A stretch of DNA of 64,000 nucleotides from the NCBI RefSeq assembly GCF_963678635.1, contig NC_087064.1:73223465-73287464 (forward strand), given 5' to 3'. This stretch comes from Symsagittifera roscoffensis (taxonomy: Eukaryota; Xenacoelomorpha; Acoela; Convolutidae). Numbering within the stretch: the first letter of the stretch is position 1; each line of letters opens with the position of its first letter. A program made the position numbers and the translations under genes. Below are positions 32,001-40,400 of the stretch, one piece after another. The notes below the pieces were generated by a model, which was not told where the DNA came from, did not search any database, and worked only from the letters and a program-made list of their open reading frames with translations.

Positions 32001-35000
32001 GTGATACTGAAGAACAACACGCGAATCTTGAATGCCAAGAAGATATCAAAAAAAGATAAACGAAATTAATGGAAAAAAAAAAAAAAAAAAAGTAATTTAT
32101 CAACTACTCTAACTGACGCCAAATTTTGCTCAGGCGAACCAGCAAATTGTCTGAATAGCCTATAGGAGTAAAGTGCAGCTACAGTAGAAGAAAAGAACTG
32201 AAAAAAAAACAAAAAGCCAGACACTACACACAATACGATGATCGCGATCAATGCAAAAACATCGTAGAAATGTGTAATTTTGACTTTTTCAAAGAAAAAA
32301 GTCGATCACCTTCATTCAGGGAGTAAGGCCAATAAAGGCACAAAACGCCCATACGATGAAGACCAGAAGACTTCTGAAAAATAGACAACGAACAGTAAAT
32401 GAAATATCAACCTTTTAGCAAGTAATATAAAGTACTAATTGCTAAGCTAGTTGAAAATTTTCAAAAGAAATCGTGAAGAAATCAACAAAACATATCACTG
32501 TTAAGTTGTTGATAATCAATTCACAATCTATGAGGCAACGATTGGAACCACACCGCCTCATATCAAAAAGACTTCAGCATCAAACGAGCACAAAAAGAAT
32601 GAAAGGCAACAACGAACGAAGACAGCGATATCAAAAATTAAAACGAAACGACGACCAAAACTATTCAGCTACTCCACACGACAGTTCTTGCCGTGGAAAT
32701 TTAGTTACAGTTGACAACTGAATACATCATGATATCATTAATTTATCCTTATCATCTATCACTTTAACTCCCATACCCCGACTCAAGGTGGCTTGCTTAA
32801 AAATTATCTCCCATTTAAGTTTAAAATAATTTATCTTCTCTCGTTTTATAAATTGAATTAATAAACTGTGCTTCTAATATTATGAGTTTATTAAATTATT
32901 GCGATATAACTTTTGATAGACCCATACCATATTGATACTTGTACATATTCTTAATCAAAGCAGTCTTAAATTATTATGTGAATTATTGTAAATGTATCTG
33001 ATGAAACACTTCAACCACCCGGGAAGACTTCTTCTTGTGAGGTTGTGTGACATCATCCCTTCATGATGTCATTCATTCTAATTAACCATCTGAACCGAAT
33101 AGATTACATAATTCACCTTGATGTTAAAATAGAGCTGCATAATATATTTATTTAACTATGTAAACATTGATGGTAATTAATACCAATCATTGGAGATTTA
33201 TACCGAGCTACGAATCAATTGAATAGAGATCAACTTAATAAACTATTCCAATCATGCCCTTACTTGCGCCGATCGACTTGCGAAATATCAGAAGCTAGGA
33301 ATCGGAACCAGCATCCTTTAAAGCAAGATAGGTCGTTACCGCTCGAGACATATCTAAATAATGAATCCAATCTAAATACAATTGATAGCCAGTAGTGCTA
33401 AATAACATTACCAATTGAACAGCTCGCATAACAGTAGACGACAGTATACCCGTATTATCCATCCGCCAGATACGGAATATTATAGCTACCTTTAGTCAGG
33501 CTACCTTTTAGTTCTTCCCCGAACACGCACAAAAACGACATCTTCAGCAAAATCAAAATATCTATTTTATTTTGGAAAAAATAGTAGTCGTCAGAGCGGC
33601 GGGCTATTAATGTTTTAGCAGAAAATTTAGACTAGTGCGTCCTTTCCAACTATGCCAAAAGCGTGCACAATTTAACACCCAAAATTTCTTTTATAAACTA
33701 TATTACCTGGATACCGCATGCTGTCCAGAATCTGCTGGTGGTCTTTAGCTCTGATTCTGGCCAACTCCTCGTCCACCTTGTGTATCTTTTCTGGGTTCAT
33801 GGCCCACAGACATCCCTTCTTGCTGCTGGGAGCCTCTGGGTTGTATCTGGCCACCTTCTCGAAGCCCTTGCTCAGAGACAGATTATGCCGAATGGAATTC
33901 TGAAGTCAAATCACAAGGATAATTCGAATTATAATAAATAAGTGAATTATAAATAAGTTGTTTTTCCTGACATGCGCGATTTCCTTTCTTGGCGCAACAA
34001 AATTATACAGAGGCGAAGCTGATCTGCACAAAATGGCCGAATCGAAAAAAATGACAAAACGCCAAAAAATCAACACCCGAAGCTCCAAATGTTTGTTTTA
34101 AACTGAAACTCATTTTGATGAAAACCTGTGGCAGAACAAAACAGCCAGTATTGAACTAGCTTGAAAAAATTCGAATCGCCCTAGACATAGCGCTACAATG
34201 TAGTTAGTAGAAAAAGATGGAATTTAAAAAAATTTCTTAAAAATAAAACTAGAAAAAGTTGGAAAAATTACACCTACAAAAACTTCATGTTTGTATAAGA
34301 TGAAGTTCACAAACAGCTCGTAAAAAATTGAAACCATTCACCGAGCGGCAACAAAGGCGACAAATTTTGGGTCGAAAGCTGTTGAGCCGAAAACAAAACT
34401 GTCATAAAAAACTTCAGGAAGTTTTTAAAGTTTTTACGACCCATCCATTACTGAAGCACATAATCCTATACGAATATAGTTTGCCCTCAAAATTGCGCAA
34501 TATAAATTGACTAAGCCGAAATAACAAACTGTTTAAATATCAGGAAAAAAAAACAAAAAAAAATGAAAAAAAATTACGCATTTAAAAAAACGGAAAATGA
34601 GCCGACAGAAAATAGGACGAAAACCACGAACCCGAAAAAAAGAGAATTTTTTTGAAGAATTAATTACAGCCTGAAACAATCTTAAGCTAATTACTACTTA
34701 AATAATAGTAGCTTTATTTTATTTGAATTTCAAGAAATTGAGCATGTCAGTGATATTTTCCATTCCTATTGAAAATCACCACTCTGTGAACAAAAATGTT
34801 TACGGGAAAAGAAGTCTAGCACCCAATTGCAATACCCTTGCTTATCGCAAGGGTAACAAAAAATCGATTACAGAAAAGCAAACTTTTTCGAAATGTAAAA
34901 ATTTCTGTATCAGCGACAGCGAATATAAAATATCTTCATCTACACAATTAAATTACCTTCCATACATCCGTTGCCGTTTCGTAGAAAGGGTAATGTCGTC

Positions 35001-35776
35001 TGAAACAAAGTTAACCGTATTAGCTCATCTAAATCAAACCGTTAAACTTGCTCTTAAGAATTAAAATCTACATACCTTACGAAGCTGTAGATATCAGTTA
35101 CAGGTAAATACCCGTTTTTACTGTTTTTAAGTGCCAACACAATCAGATAGCTATACGAATAAGGCGGCTTCTGATGACCTTTGGTGACCTTAGATTCCTC
35201 TTGGTCTTTCGAGCATTCCAAAGTACTCTTTCTATTCTCATTTTCTTTATCGCAGATATCGTTCACACAACCAAAGTTATTTTGTATCTCGAGTTTAACT
35301 TCATTCGGATTGACAAATTTGGCCCGTTTCGGAGTCTCAGCTGGCGAATTCAGACTGTTTTCATTACAAGGTGGCGAAATTGAGTCACTGAAATTAGACG
35401 AAATTGGCTTGAAATAGTTAGAAGAGTTCAAAAAAGAGTCACTTTTGAACCCGTTCTGAAATAACTTCTGATCGCCAAACTCCGGAGGAAGACTCAGCTC
35501 TGCGTTTCTTTGTAAATTTGACCTTTTTCTTGAATTGCCGACAAAATCAGATACTTTCGGCCCATGTATCCGCTTGCTTTCGTCGATATGGTTTTGATAT
35601 TGAGACTGTAATGGCATAGGCTGAACATTTTCGTTGGACAAGGCTGTTGTGTAAGGCGGTGGCAGCAAGTTAGGGGTTCGTGCGTTGATAGTGATGATGT
35701 TCTGTACTTTGATGTTACCTATATTCTGAGACGGTATTTCATGGTTGAAATTAAGCCAATTATTATTACTATGCAT
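20015..35776 (-). CDS. FOXN: Forkhead-box transcription factor, FoxN1/FoxN4 type, five exons
   Basis: Exons 35076-35776, 34957-34999, 33707-33899, 21857-22017 and 20015-20854 join in phase (1938 nt, 645 aa). The winged-helix domain (about residues 203-295) is split over three exons: KPPYSYSYLIVLALKNS, then the 43-nt exon giving HYPFYETATDVWK, then NSIRHNLSLSKGFEKV and KKGCLWAMNPEKI. The GCLWAMNP wing and the ILDSMRYPDRLDVIE segment after it match the FoxN1/4 branch, nuclear DNA-binding regulators of epithelial or neural differentiation in other animals. The last exon is rich in Ser, Asn, Pro and Gln, as in activation domains. An acceptor (ttttcag) lies directly before exon 1 (35782), so a non-coding or short upstream exon may exist. 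Intron 3 (11,689 nt) hosts the complete Gypsy element. The 21857 to 20854 junction rests on phase only. Confidence 0.87.
21045..21480 (+). repeat. MITE-like repeat R2 in FoxN intron 4
   Basis: Same family as 22045-22420. It begins caactgacagttgg plus atgatgaacgc and ends tacgttcattactctt, giving imperfect terminal inverted repeats. The internal block ggagtttgccttcctttt is shared. The two copies flank FoxN exon 4 in the same orientation. Confidence 0.7.
22045..22420 (+). repeat. MITE-like repeat R2 in FoxN intron 3
   Basis: The left end AAGAGTCATGAACG (about 22065) and the right end CGTTCATGACTCTT (about 22400) are exact inverted repeats of 14 bases. There is no transposase frame. Confidence 0.75.
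22873..23311 (+). repeat. 5' LTR of the macro-domain Gypsy element
   Basis: Begins TGTGACATCAT and ends ATATTATA, so the usual terminal CA is absent; the TSD and the pair comparison fix both ends. A perfect 9-bp hairpin (TGACATCAT 22875-22883, ATGATGTCA 22890-22898) lies two bases in. The half-sites resemble ATF/CREB-type sites. Confidence 0.95.
23312..23328 (+). promoter_or_regulatory. Primer-binding site
   Basis: TGGTGACTTTCGCGGGA directly follows the 5' LTR. It begins TGG, complementary to a tRNA CCA end. The tRNA species could not be assigned from memory. The leader from here to gag at 23949 (about 620 bases) has no convincing ORF. Confidence 0.75.
23949..25244 (+). CDS. gag: Gag protein of the macro-domain Gypsy element
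   Basis: A 431-residue ORF with a true ATG. The N-terminal 230 residues are a capsid-like helical region (LHLREAALRFYQTLP, LEQLRYDPKIDSPENFLVNL) as in Ty3/Gypsy Gag. The middle (about 255-390) is rich in Gln and Asn. A CCHC zinc knuckle (CDICGKFNHTASQC) ends the protein, as expected for RNA packaging. The stop TAA at 25242 sits directly after the slippery site, and the pol frame overlaps by 70 bases in -1. Gag should form the particle that packages the element RNA. Confidence 0.92.
   Translation: MAHAQISVAPYGGTDKEDFQQFEQLFRGYIGVAGIAPGQQANFLQLHLREAALRFYQTLPAAIRANVENSLGALRDHFCNPQLQEIHVLKLEQLRYDPKIDSPENFLVNLTNKAQRAYPTPDLPAVDPIDVALNGAPLVADTARFHRETAQRQERIDAVNDNRNEQIKRLFIKGMPNWLRSKLMEQPQATTVQELCNLTKKQIMIREVCRNEDYPEDGFNEVNDRVSENLISALTKLSTNQEQIEKQINEMRSQITEQSKKQLNPPSHQNKNNANQNSQCSGNQNQNNWPGQQQSGRKGKNRSNWQNHFGFNNNQTNFQNMGPIAPQQYPPWYQYQQYPNMQQNQSMVQIQPAQVQQNANYLQPQQHQFNGTQTAQADIQLPSGSFEPMVRASAKFCDICGKFNHTASQCWWRQKPQGHGQSFPFQNQPKN
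25235..25241 (+). promoter_or_regulatory. Programmed -1 ribosomal frameshift site A_AAA_AAC
   Basis: The heptamer is in the correct phase (gag codons AAA AAC, then TAA), the strongest known class of -1 slippery site. Slippage enters the open pol frame (AAA CTA ATC). No obvious downstream stem was found by eye. Confidence 0.88.
25238..30697 (+). CDS. pol: Pol polyprotein (PR-RT-RNase H-IN) with C-terminal macro domain
   Basis: The frame is open from 25175 (1840 codons) but is probably entered by frameshift at 25235-25241. Residues are numbered from 25175. The aspartic protease has LVDTGA (D81). RT has LRMLIDLRRIN and catalytic FMDD (606-609). RNase H has LCDASYH (about 757) and TDNRS. Integrase has a zinc HHCC region (about 1077-1125) and a D,D,E core (QIDIVGP, ADLGTTF, LVERSHG). 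A Pro/Ala-rich linker (about 1480-1560) leads to the macro domain (about 1692-1839). The domain order and D,D,E integrase mark Ty3/Gypsy. FMDD replaces the common Y(V/I)DD but keeps both metal-binding aspartates. No env-like ORF follows. Confidence 0.95.
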   Translation, partial: KLIKPPSQSPKSFQSSKSSKPSIPPDEIINLYAVIPAEGTVLTYTKLRFSSGLQRRALVDTGACANVISKQTFDDLKDEKSLYRPLKISESKLKRVRMAGGQLVPIETEVTLEFKLADMTFVESFLVLHAANSIILGNPFYKKHHIHICAKYNLLHFPDLTLQINEIKPPNEPRRINRVKKFPLILTKRQTIAPHQTILVECHLKDACRDMAKTTGIVMPSKEFEENCEIAFTSSISEVLTNNLLYITAFNITDHHVTLPFKTEIGKFSILTLTEAENLIPIDAEMLAFAKMNNPDDIEMGINELIQQHCDNQQSQQQRQPEYEKFWFPTPETCQNPVLLPQIQRDIYDQILHFQGLEKIEPKMNFQDRLTFIKNFKWENSVLTHDQRSKVEDLLVEFSDIFAKHRFDVGYNSDLKIKLKPEHTRPLYTQGPPTPIHLRQELTVELALMHYYGLITTLSHSKYSSPLFAHRKPSGKLRMLIDLRRINHSLKNDYINSNFPISNMTDASNHFAGKSLFTKLDCSQAYHCVQMADDLSVQLLAFNFGSRTYAYKCLAQGLSKSVTGFSSFIRHYLDPCLAADLCTQFMDDIGSAVNNFDELIPTLSKIFECVRKSGLKLSPNKCEIGTQRMKFLGNIITPAGISPEQEKISTFLKKIKMPQTVKQVKRLIGFVQFFRNYMPSLGEKLIPFYRLLRKDIAFQTNEEHQKSLEVLKHDLIQATDITLRLPKPGLQYVILCDASYHGTGFVLMVEDYVKTDNKGEMKTYAPVSFGSRLFNTAQLKFSIYYKEFLALYFALDHFYHFIWGSSKPVIILTDNRSLTQFFQAKTIPPSVWNFLDRVMSFNIIIAHIPGKANYAADFLSRMQTDPSASLSLKLTDKIPVREIQIDTTAKLPDASLNLIHSMDDAFPEKKKIDDNLRAQLLELGLYENVMRELSSQEASATIQPQNFVRITRPIIAAVQHPDPADVFSDLNMSHEVLDLKNEQDKDNDIVEVKDWKRNEQVPNLTYENSRKKKYAKQFNRLIIDDEVLYRNFYDDTGHVKHKQYCLPKHLWNEVVYRLHNSRTGGHLGMTRTTEEFRKRFYLPGFTEFLTNTIKNCLTCLQLKRASAKYQIPPLQPISSLQCFPGDMMQIDIVGPLKSPVYKFVLTGIDVFSKYLFAAPLTNASADTVARELTKIFFMHSYIPKKIIADLGTTFTSELMHELTTLLEVQINHATLKHPQSIGLVERSHGPLKRILKLNTNEQWSDWHKYVPLATFIHNTSYSSSIGCCPSSIFHGREPTKPLDLRFSTKAMESVTAESDFVTAMQDAMLEKFKETKKNLISSYHKYRGYYDQKALAQPLTVESFCLLLNPLLTTQSDFGSKSMQVWIPLYRVEKVLTNSNYIIRKVGTNYTQCVHRIRLRPVDPQHQPEDLNPIDPTKFQTDPSLGKYRSEPGLFDENLPKLLDEIQPDNPDETDQPAAPARIRLSVPFGAPAVAAAPAPMPIPAAPIVVPLPVPVPVIPPPPDPPPIPGAVHVHELPLAELPAAPPMDIIDEQVTDRLTSNNSDPEGYNLDELFREPQPVVRRKAAAEARDRIHAQIRFSNDVRYHPIPSRPKQPRKYGLRTVDGHEVAPVTFIPRSTQKDNKANIRKKAEAANEDFPSRDSKRNIIMDSVKRAKQFTKQKDGPGSSKDSVNAIYEPNIFVGSGDVLQFPGSIAHCVSSDFQMAKGVAQQIISAYPCIKPTLKSIETPIVGSSVSVSLPWENKSIFNLVTKPQFFDKPTYYDLSRSLNCMKQQLLQKGINAIAMPKIGCGLDKLKESRVFSLICDIFEKTNIKIFIYV
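30250..30697 (+). other. TARG1/OARD1-like macro domain at the Pol C-terminus
   Basis: Residues 1692-1839 follow the OARD1 fold in order: SIAHCVSSDFQMAKGVAQQI, FNLVTK, DKPTYYDLSRSLNCMKQQLL, INAIAMPKIGCGLDKL and KIFIYV at the end. Lysine in VTK and aspartate in GCGLD align with human TARG1 K84 and D125, the catalytic pair that removes ADP-ribose from acidic residues. Activity is therefore plausible. It is in the same frame as integrase with no stop between. Confidence 0.9.
30960..31835 (+). repeat. 172-bp tandem repeat in the Gypsy 3' non-coding region
   Basis: About five units start at 30969, 31141, 31313, 31485 and 31657. The three middle units look identical and the outer two are diverged. 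Each carries the palindrome CGAGATCTCG, a run ctccccccaaaaatttta and gggctcagtgatcattag. No ORF runs through it. The remaining 3' region to the LTR at 33046 is AT-rich, with a poly(A) run at 32072. Confidence 0.93.
33046..33484 (+). repeat. 3' LTR of the macro-domain Gypsy element
   Basis: Base-for-base the same as the 5' LTR by eye, with AATAAA at 33237-33242 as a candidate polyadenylation signal. The stretch before it (gtgaggttg) is a weak polypurine tract. Confidence 0.95.
34785..34860. repeat. SINE-like end block in FoxN intron 2
   Basis: gtttacgggaaaagaagtctagcaccc and then a perfect 8-bp hairpin ACCCTTGC (34834-34841), TTATC, GCAAGGGT (34847-34854). Related blocks lie at 3018, 8143, 39147 and 43446. 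An R1-like fragment lies at 34010. The rest of the 1057-base intron is AT-rich. Confidence 0.6.
34957..34999 (-). CDS. FOXN: FoxN 43-nt microexon inside the forkhead domain
   Basis: A tttcag acceptor ends at 35000 and a GTAATT donor begins at 34956. One base completes the arginine codon begun in exon 1, and 14 codons give RHYPFYETATDVWK. These residues are the expected link between helix 2 and the recognition helix NSIRHNL, and without them the domain would be broken. Confidence 0.87.
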
Positions 35777-35782
35777 TACAGC

Positions 35783-37430
35783 CTGAAAACGAAACTATTT
35801 ATCAGTATACAGTGACTGTTTCATCAAGCCAAGTCAAAGCAGCCTTTTCACGAGCCCATTCTGGAACATTGGCGATTCAGAGTACCTTGTCTGACCAACT
35901 CAGAAGCAATCATAAGGCAAAAAAAGGTAGAAAAATACTTTATCAGACTCCGTTCAACATTTTGACGCAAGAAGAACATGAAAATGGCCAAAATCAAAAC
36001 ACTTTATTTGCTCGTCAAATGAAACATTATGAGCCCACTAAGCCGATATAGAAAAGCCCGAAACCTATTGAGCCCAGAAAAATGAAAATAAAAACGGCGG
36101 AAAAAAATTTCAAAAAAATTTATGACTAATAAAAGTCCCCCTCAACCTCAAAACACAGATACGCACACAAAAAAACTTTGTTTGGCTCATCAAAAGATAC
36201 AATATGAGGCCAATAGGCTTAAATAACATAGGCTGAAACCTATCAAGTCAAAAAAAAAGAAAAAAAAAACAACTTGAACTATAATTCTATAGGAATTTTA
36301 GCATTTTATGCAATCCAGAGATGAGCATTAAAAATGTGTTTCCGTTGAAATAATTCAAAACTAGGTCACTAAGTCGATAAAAATAGGTCGAAATCATATC
36401 GGCAGAAAAAAGTTTTAATCATATCGGCAGAAAAAAGTGGTCTAATTTAGAGCGAAAAAAGCGAGCGAGCAGGCTTATAATAGGATGTTTATAGAGGAAG
36501 GATAAGCCGTGAAACTTTTAATGAAAACTGAAAATTTGTTTTTCGACGTTTTTTAGTACCGAATTTCAAAAAACTTAGGAAAAAATAAGAACAATTTTTT
36601 TTAAGATTTTTTTTTCAGTCATTTTTCGACAGAAATTGTTTTCCATCTTGCCTATTTTACTGGGTGTCGAATATGCCTTAGTTTTAGGCTTTCGTTTAGA
36701 TTTTTTTAACACACCACACACACACACACACAAAATCACACGAATTAAAAAAAATTTTCGTAGTTTTTTTTCAGGAATATTGGTCTGAATATTTTCGATT
36801 TCTAGATTAAATTAGACGAAATTTGCTGAGAGGCTGACTTAATAATAATTTAGTTCGGTCGGATTTTCTTGGTTCTTTTGTTTGAAATACACCGAGTACT
36901 GTCGGTTTGGATTCCTTGTTAGGCGTTACTCTAAATTCGAATTTCCCTAATCCTAACTACACCTTCAGTTGATAACAGGATGAGGTCTAGTTATGGAAAG
37001 GAAGAACCTAGTGCTCGCAATTGTTAACTTCTATTCAAAAAATTAGGCGCATTTCGGGAATTTTTTTCAGAATATATACATTTCTCTCTGCTACAAATCA
37101 AATTTTCGAAAACAGATTTATGGTTGCAATTTTGAATTAATCTAAGTATAAGTCAATTAGTGAAGCTCTGCTTCAAATCCGAGATATAAAATCAAATAAC
37201 ATTTAAGTCAGAAACTATTTCCTTCTTCACAGACGGAAAATCTAATCCAATTTTGGGTTCTTCTATAGTAAAATAACGAAAAATATTATAGACCATAGAA
37301 TCAAGTAATGAAACTTTCTTTTCGGGGATTTCAGAATATATCAGTCATCAGGAAATAGTTTTGCGATATGTGTGAACGAGGTAGAAAACTATTGAATAAT
37401 TAACTGTGAGCTAATATTAAAACAACATTT
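35783..37430. other. Intergenic region between FoxN and TMEM104
   Basis: This AT-rich stretch contains a short (AC)n microsatellite near 36711-36732 and low-complexity A/T runs. No gene, RNA or intact repeat is supported. A FoxN promoter or first exon may lie here but cannot be placed. Confidence 0.6.
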
Positions 37431-40400
37431 CTAATAGAAAAACCCTACTATGGTCATTATAAGACATATAGCTGTCCATGCGAAAACCATGTAGACAAAC
37501 CATACAGATTGGAAATAGGATTTTACGTATTTTGGCACTTGAAACGAGCTATTTCCCTCCTGTAATTGCTGCACTTTCTGCCTCGCGAAGTAGACAATTA
37601 GAGCTGGGAAGAAAAACTCAATAAACCCACCCGATAGACCACCTGTCACTTTCATCAATGATGTCACATCATCAGTGATCATGGCCACTATCAGCGGAAC
37701 CACTAGACAGGCTGAAGGAAACACTATCCTGTCAATCAAGAAGGGAAAAGCTGGTCTTCCTAGCAGCTGTCGGAAGAGTGCTTTGAGGTTGTTGCGTAAG
37801 ACTACTGCAATTATTGGGAAGCTTGTACACAACACCAGGGCTGGAAACAAACCGATGAAGTACTTGCATCCGTTTGGGATGTTGATCGACACAAAATTTT
37901 CACTGTAGAGATCTTCTAGGTCTTTGAAAGCGAATACAGCGACAACAGAGTTGATGAGATAGAAGAAAAGCGCTAGAGTGTAGTCTACTAAAAGCATTTC
38001 CTTCGCGTATCTTTTCTCTTTCAGAGGCATGATCAGAGTCGGTACACTAAAACAAAATCCCTCGTCAAAAATAACTGTACTATTTATGCAATAACTCACA
38101 CTAGTAGCAGAAAAAATTCGCAATAATTCAATATTAACCGAGGCAAAGCAGAGCTTCCCACCACTTGCGATGGAAAAGCGAATGAATACTATTAATAGCA
38201 GATGAACCGACAAATGAGAATATATAAAAACTGAAAAAAAAAAAAACGAAATCTTAGAACCGAATTAACAGCACCTTTAGAAAAATTACAAACAAGCGAA
38301 GCAAAGCTTCCGAATAAATGCGATACAACACATACATAGCATTACAACCTAACCAACAACAATATGTATAAAGCCGTAGAATTTTTTTTTTTGAAAAAAA
38401 AAACATCGAAAAATTGATCTATCAAAAAATTTTCAACATTTGTCTCGATTTTCTCTTGAATAAAAGGTCTTTTCAGGAAAATATGCAAAGAAGTCAGACA
38501 AATGAAAGTCAAATAAGCATCGAAAGAAAGCTTACAATAAGCATCGAAAGAAAGCCACAATTTTTGAAAAGACATGCGGTGCAACGAAAAATGTTTCTTT
38601 TTAATATTCAAAAAGATATAAGTGATGTAATGAAAGCCTAAAAAAAACTGATGTAACGACCCATCCGAACTGAAACACATGAAAGCATAAAAATATTTTT
38701 TGTCCTCAAAACTACCCAATATAAGTCGTCAAAGCTGATATCATAAGCCCAAAGAGTTTAATCGGAAAACCAAATAAAACAAAACTATTCAAAATCACAT
38801 TTGGTAAATTTATAAATTACAGAAATATTAGTTATAGTTAAAACTGTTCTAATCAACTAAAACCCATGCTTTATAAAGTCTGCCGATAAAAAACCGTACC
38901 AGATAATAAAAGTGACATTTATCACAACGAAAAATGCGCCGAGACGAAAACTAGGACTACACCACGAGTCCAAAACAATTCATAATTTTTTTTTCAAAAT
39001 TGCATGAATTTATTGTCTGAAACGGACTCCACATAGTTACAACCTGAAAGATAGTCGTTTTAATAAAATTTCAAAAAAATGAGAATGTCAGCTATTGAGG
39101 GTAAAATTGACCATTCCTACTAAATTTGACCATTCTGTGAACAAAGTTTTTTATGGAAAAAAAGTCTAGTACCCGATAGCAATACCCTTGCTTATCGCAA
39201 AGATAATCATCTCCATACGTATAAAACTAATTGTTGAAATCGATAAATTTTTACTGATATTCAGAATTCAGTTGGGTCTCTAAAAAAAGCAATTGTTGAA
39301 CGACAAAGGCGATAGCTACTTGCTAAGAATCAGTTTTCAGCTTTCATATTACCATTACAATTCTAATTTTCAATATACCGCAAGTTCCAGTGATCTCGAT
39401 CACAACACAATGTAGTTGCTGATTTCTATAACTATCATTTCAACTTTTTCCAAAATAACCCCGACTTTGAAATCAACTTGAATAATCACCTGTGGTGACA
39501 CATGAACGAATAAATGAGTACTCCAAAGAGCCCAAACAAGCCGTCGAATTTGACTGCAGTTGGGGGCTGGGCAACTCCTTCTCCCTTCGCGATCTGCATA
39601 ATAGCCAAAATGACCATCATTAGGAACGAGGTCCACCGGATAAGTCCAGTGCATATCTGGAGCACCATCGTCTTCGAGACTTCGAAAAAGGCGAAGATAC
39701 CGAATGTAGAAATGAACACAGCCAAGATGCATCGGTAGACGTTTATGCGTGTGATGCTTGCCGAGTCAGGCCAACATGGGTCGCTGTTACTCATAGTGTC
39801 GTAACCCGACAGGTTAGAACTAAAAACACATCGTTTAAGATGTGCGATAAATTCAAAACACGAATATTTGATATGATTTAGGAGAGTTTAAATGAAATTA
39901 AACCCAACAACATTCGACTATCAACTCTTGCAAATACGGCAGTTTTTCAACTTTTATTAGCTGTTATGATTGCTGTTTGTTTCATATACTCAATGAATAG
40001 TTCAAAGTATTCGATGGAAAAAACGCTGCTGTAATAAAAATTTTAGTAGGTTAGCTAACAATCATCTGGAAATATAGTAGCGGATGGCTAAAATTATAAA
40101 AATTTTCAAGCATGCATGGCTTCAAGCTTTTTCTGATACTCATTAGCACAATGGGGTCCAAAGTGATAAAAAGACGCGAAGCGGAGCTTCGCGGCACTTG
40201 CGATACAGAAAAAAGAACGGCAGCTAGCTTTAAAAAATAGTACAACAGCCACTGATTCGGGAAATTTGAAAATGAAAAAAATATATATCTAGTTTTTTAT
40301 TTGTCTCGAAGTTGGTTGAGTTTGAAGAAAGATTTTGAGAAATACAATAGCCAATGTGAAATAAATATTTTGAAGCAACATTCATCAAAGGGAAACTGAG

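Larger units (their letters stand above)
22873..33484 (+). mobile_element. Complete Ty3/Gypsy LTR retrotransposon carrying a macro domain
   Basis: A 10,612-bp element with 439-bp LTRs at each end (22873-23311, 33046-33484) in which I see no difference. It is flanked by the 5-bp target duplication gctac (22868-22872 and 33485-33489). Inside are a primer-binding site, a gag ORF, a -1 frameshift site, a pol ORF with protease, RT, RNase H and integrase in the Ty3/Gypsy order, a TARG1-like macro domain, a 172-bp tandem array and then the 3' LTR. Both ORFs are intact, so it was inserted recently and may be mobile. It lies antisense in FoxN intron 3. Confidence 0.97.

Noticed and set aside
33718-33903. 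Plus-strand ORFs opposite FoxN exon 3
   Set aside because: Shadows of the forkhead exon; the minus strand carries the conserved NSIRHNL and GCLWAMNP motifs and fitting splice sites.
38414-38641. Plus-strand ORF with repeated SIERK segments
   Set aside because: Short tandem duplication in AT-rich intron DNA of TMEM104; no homology or coding signature.
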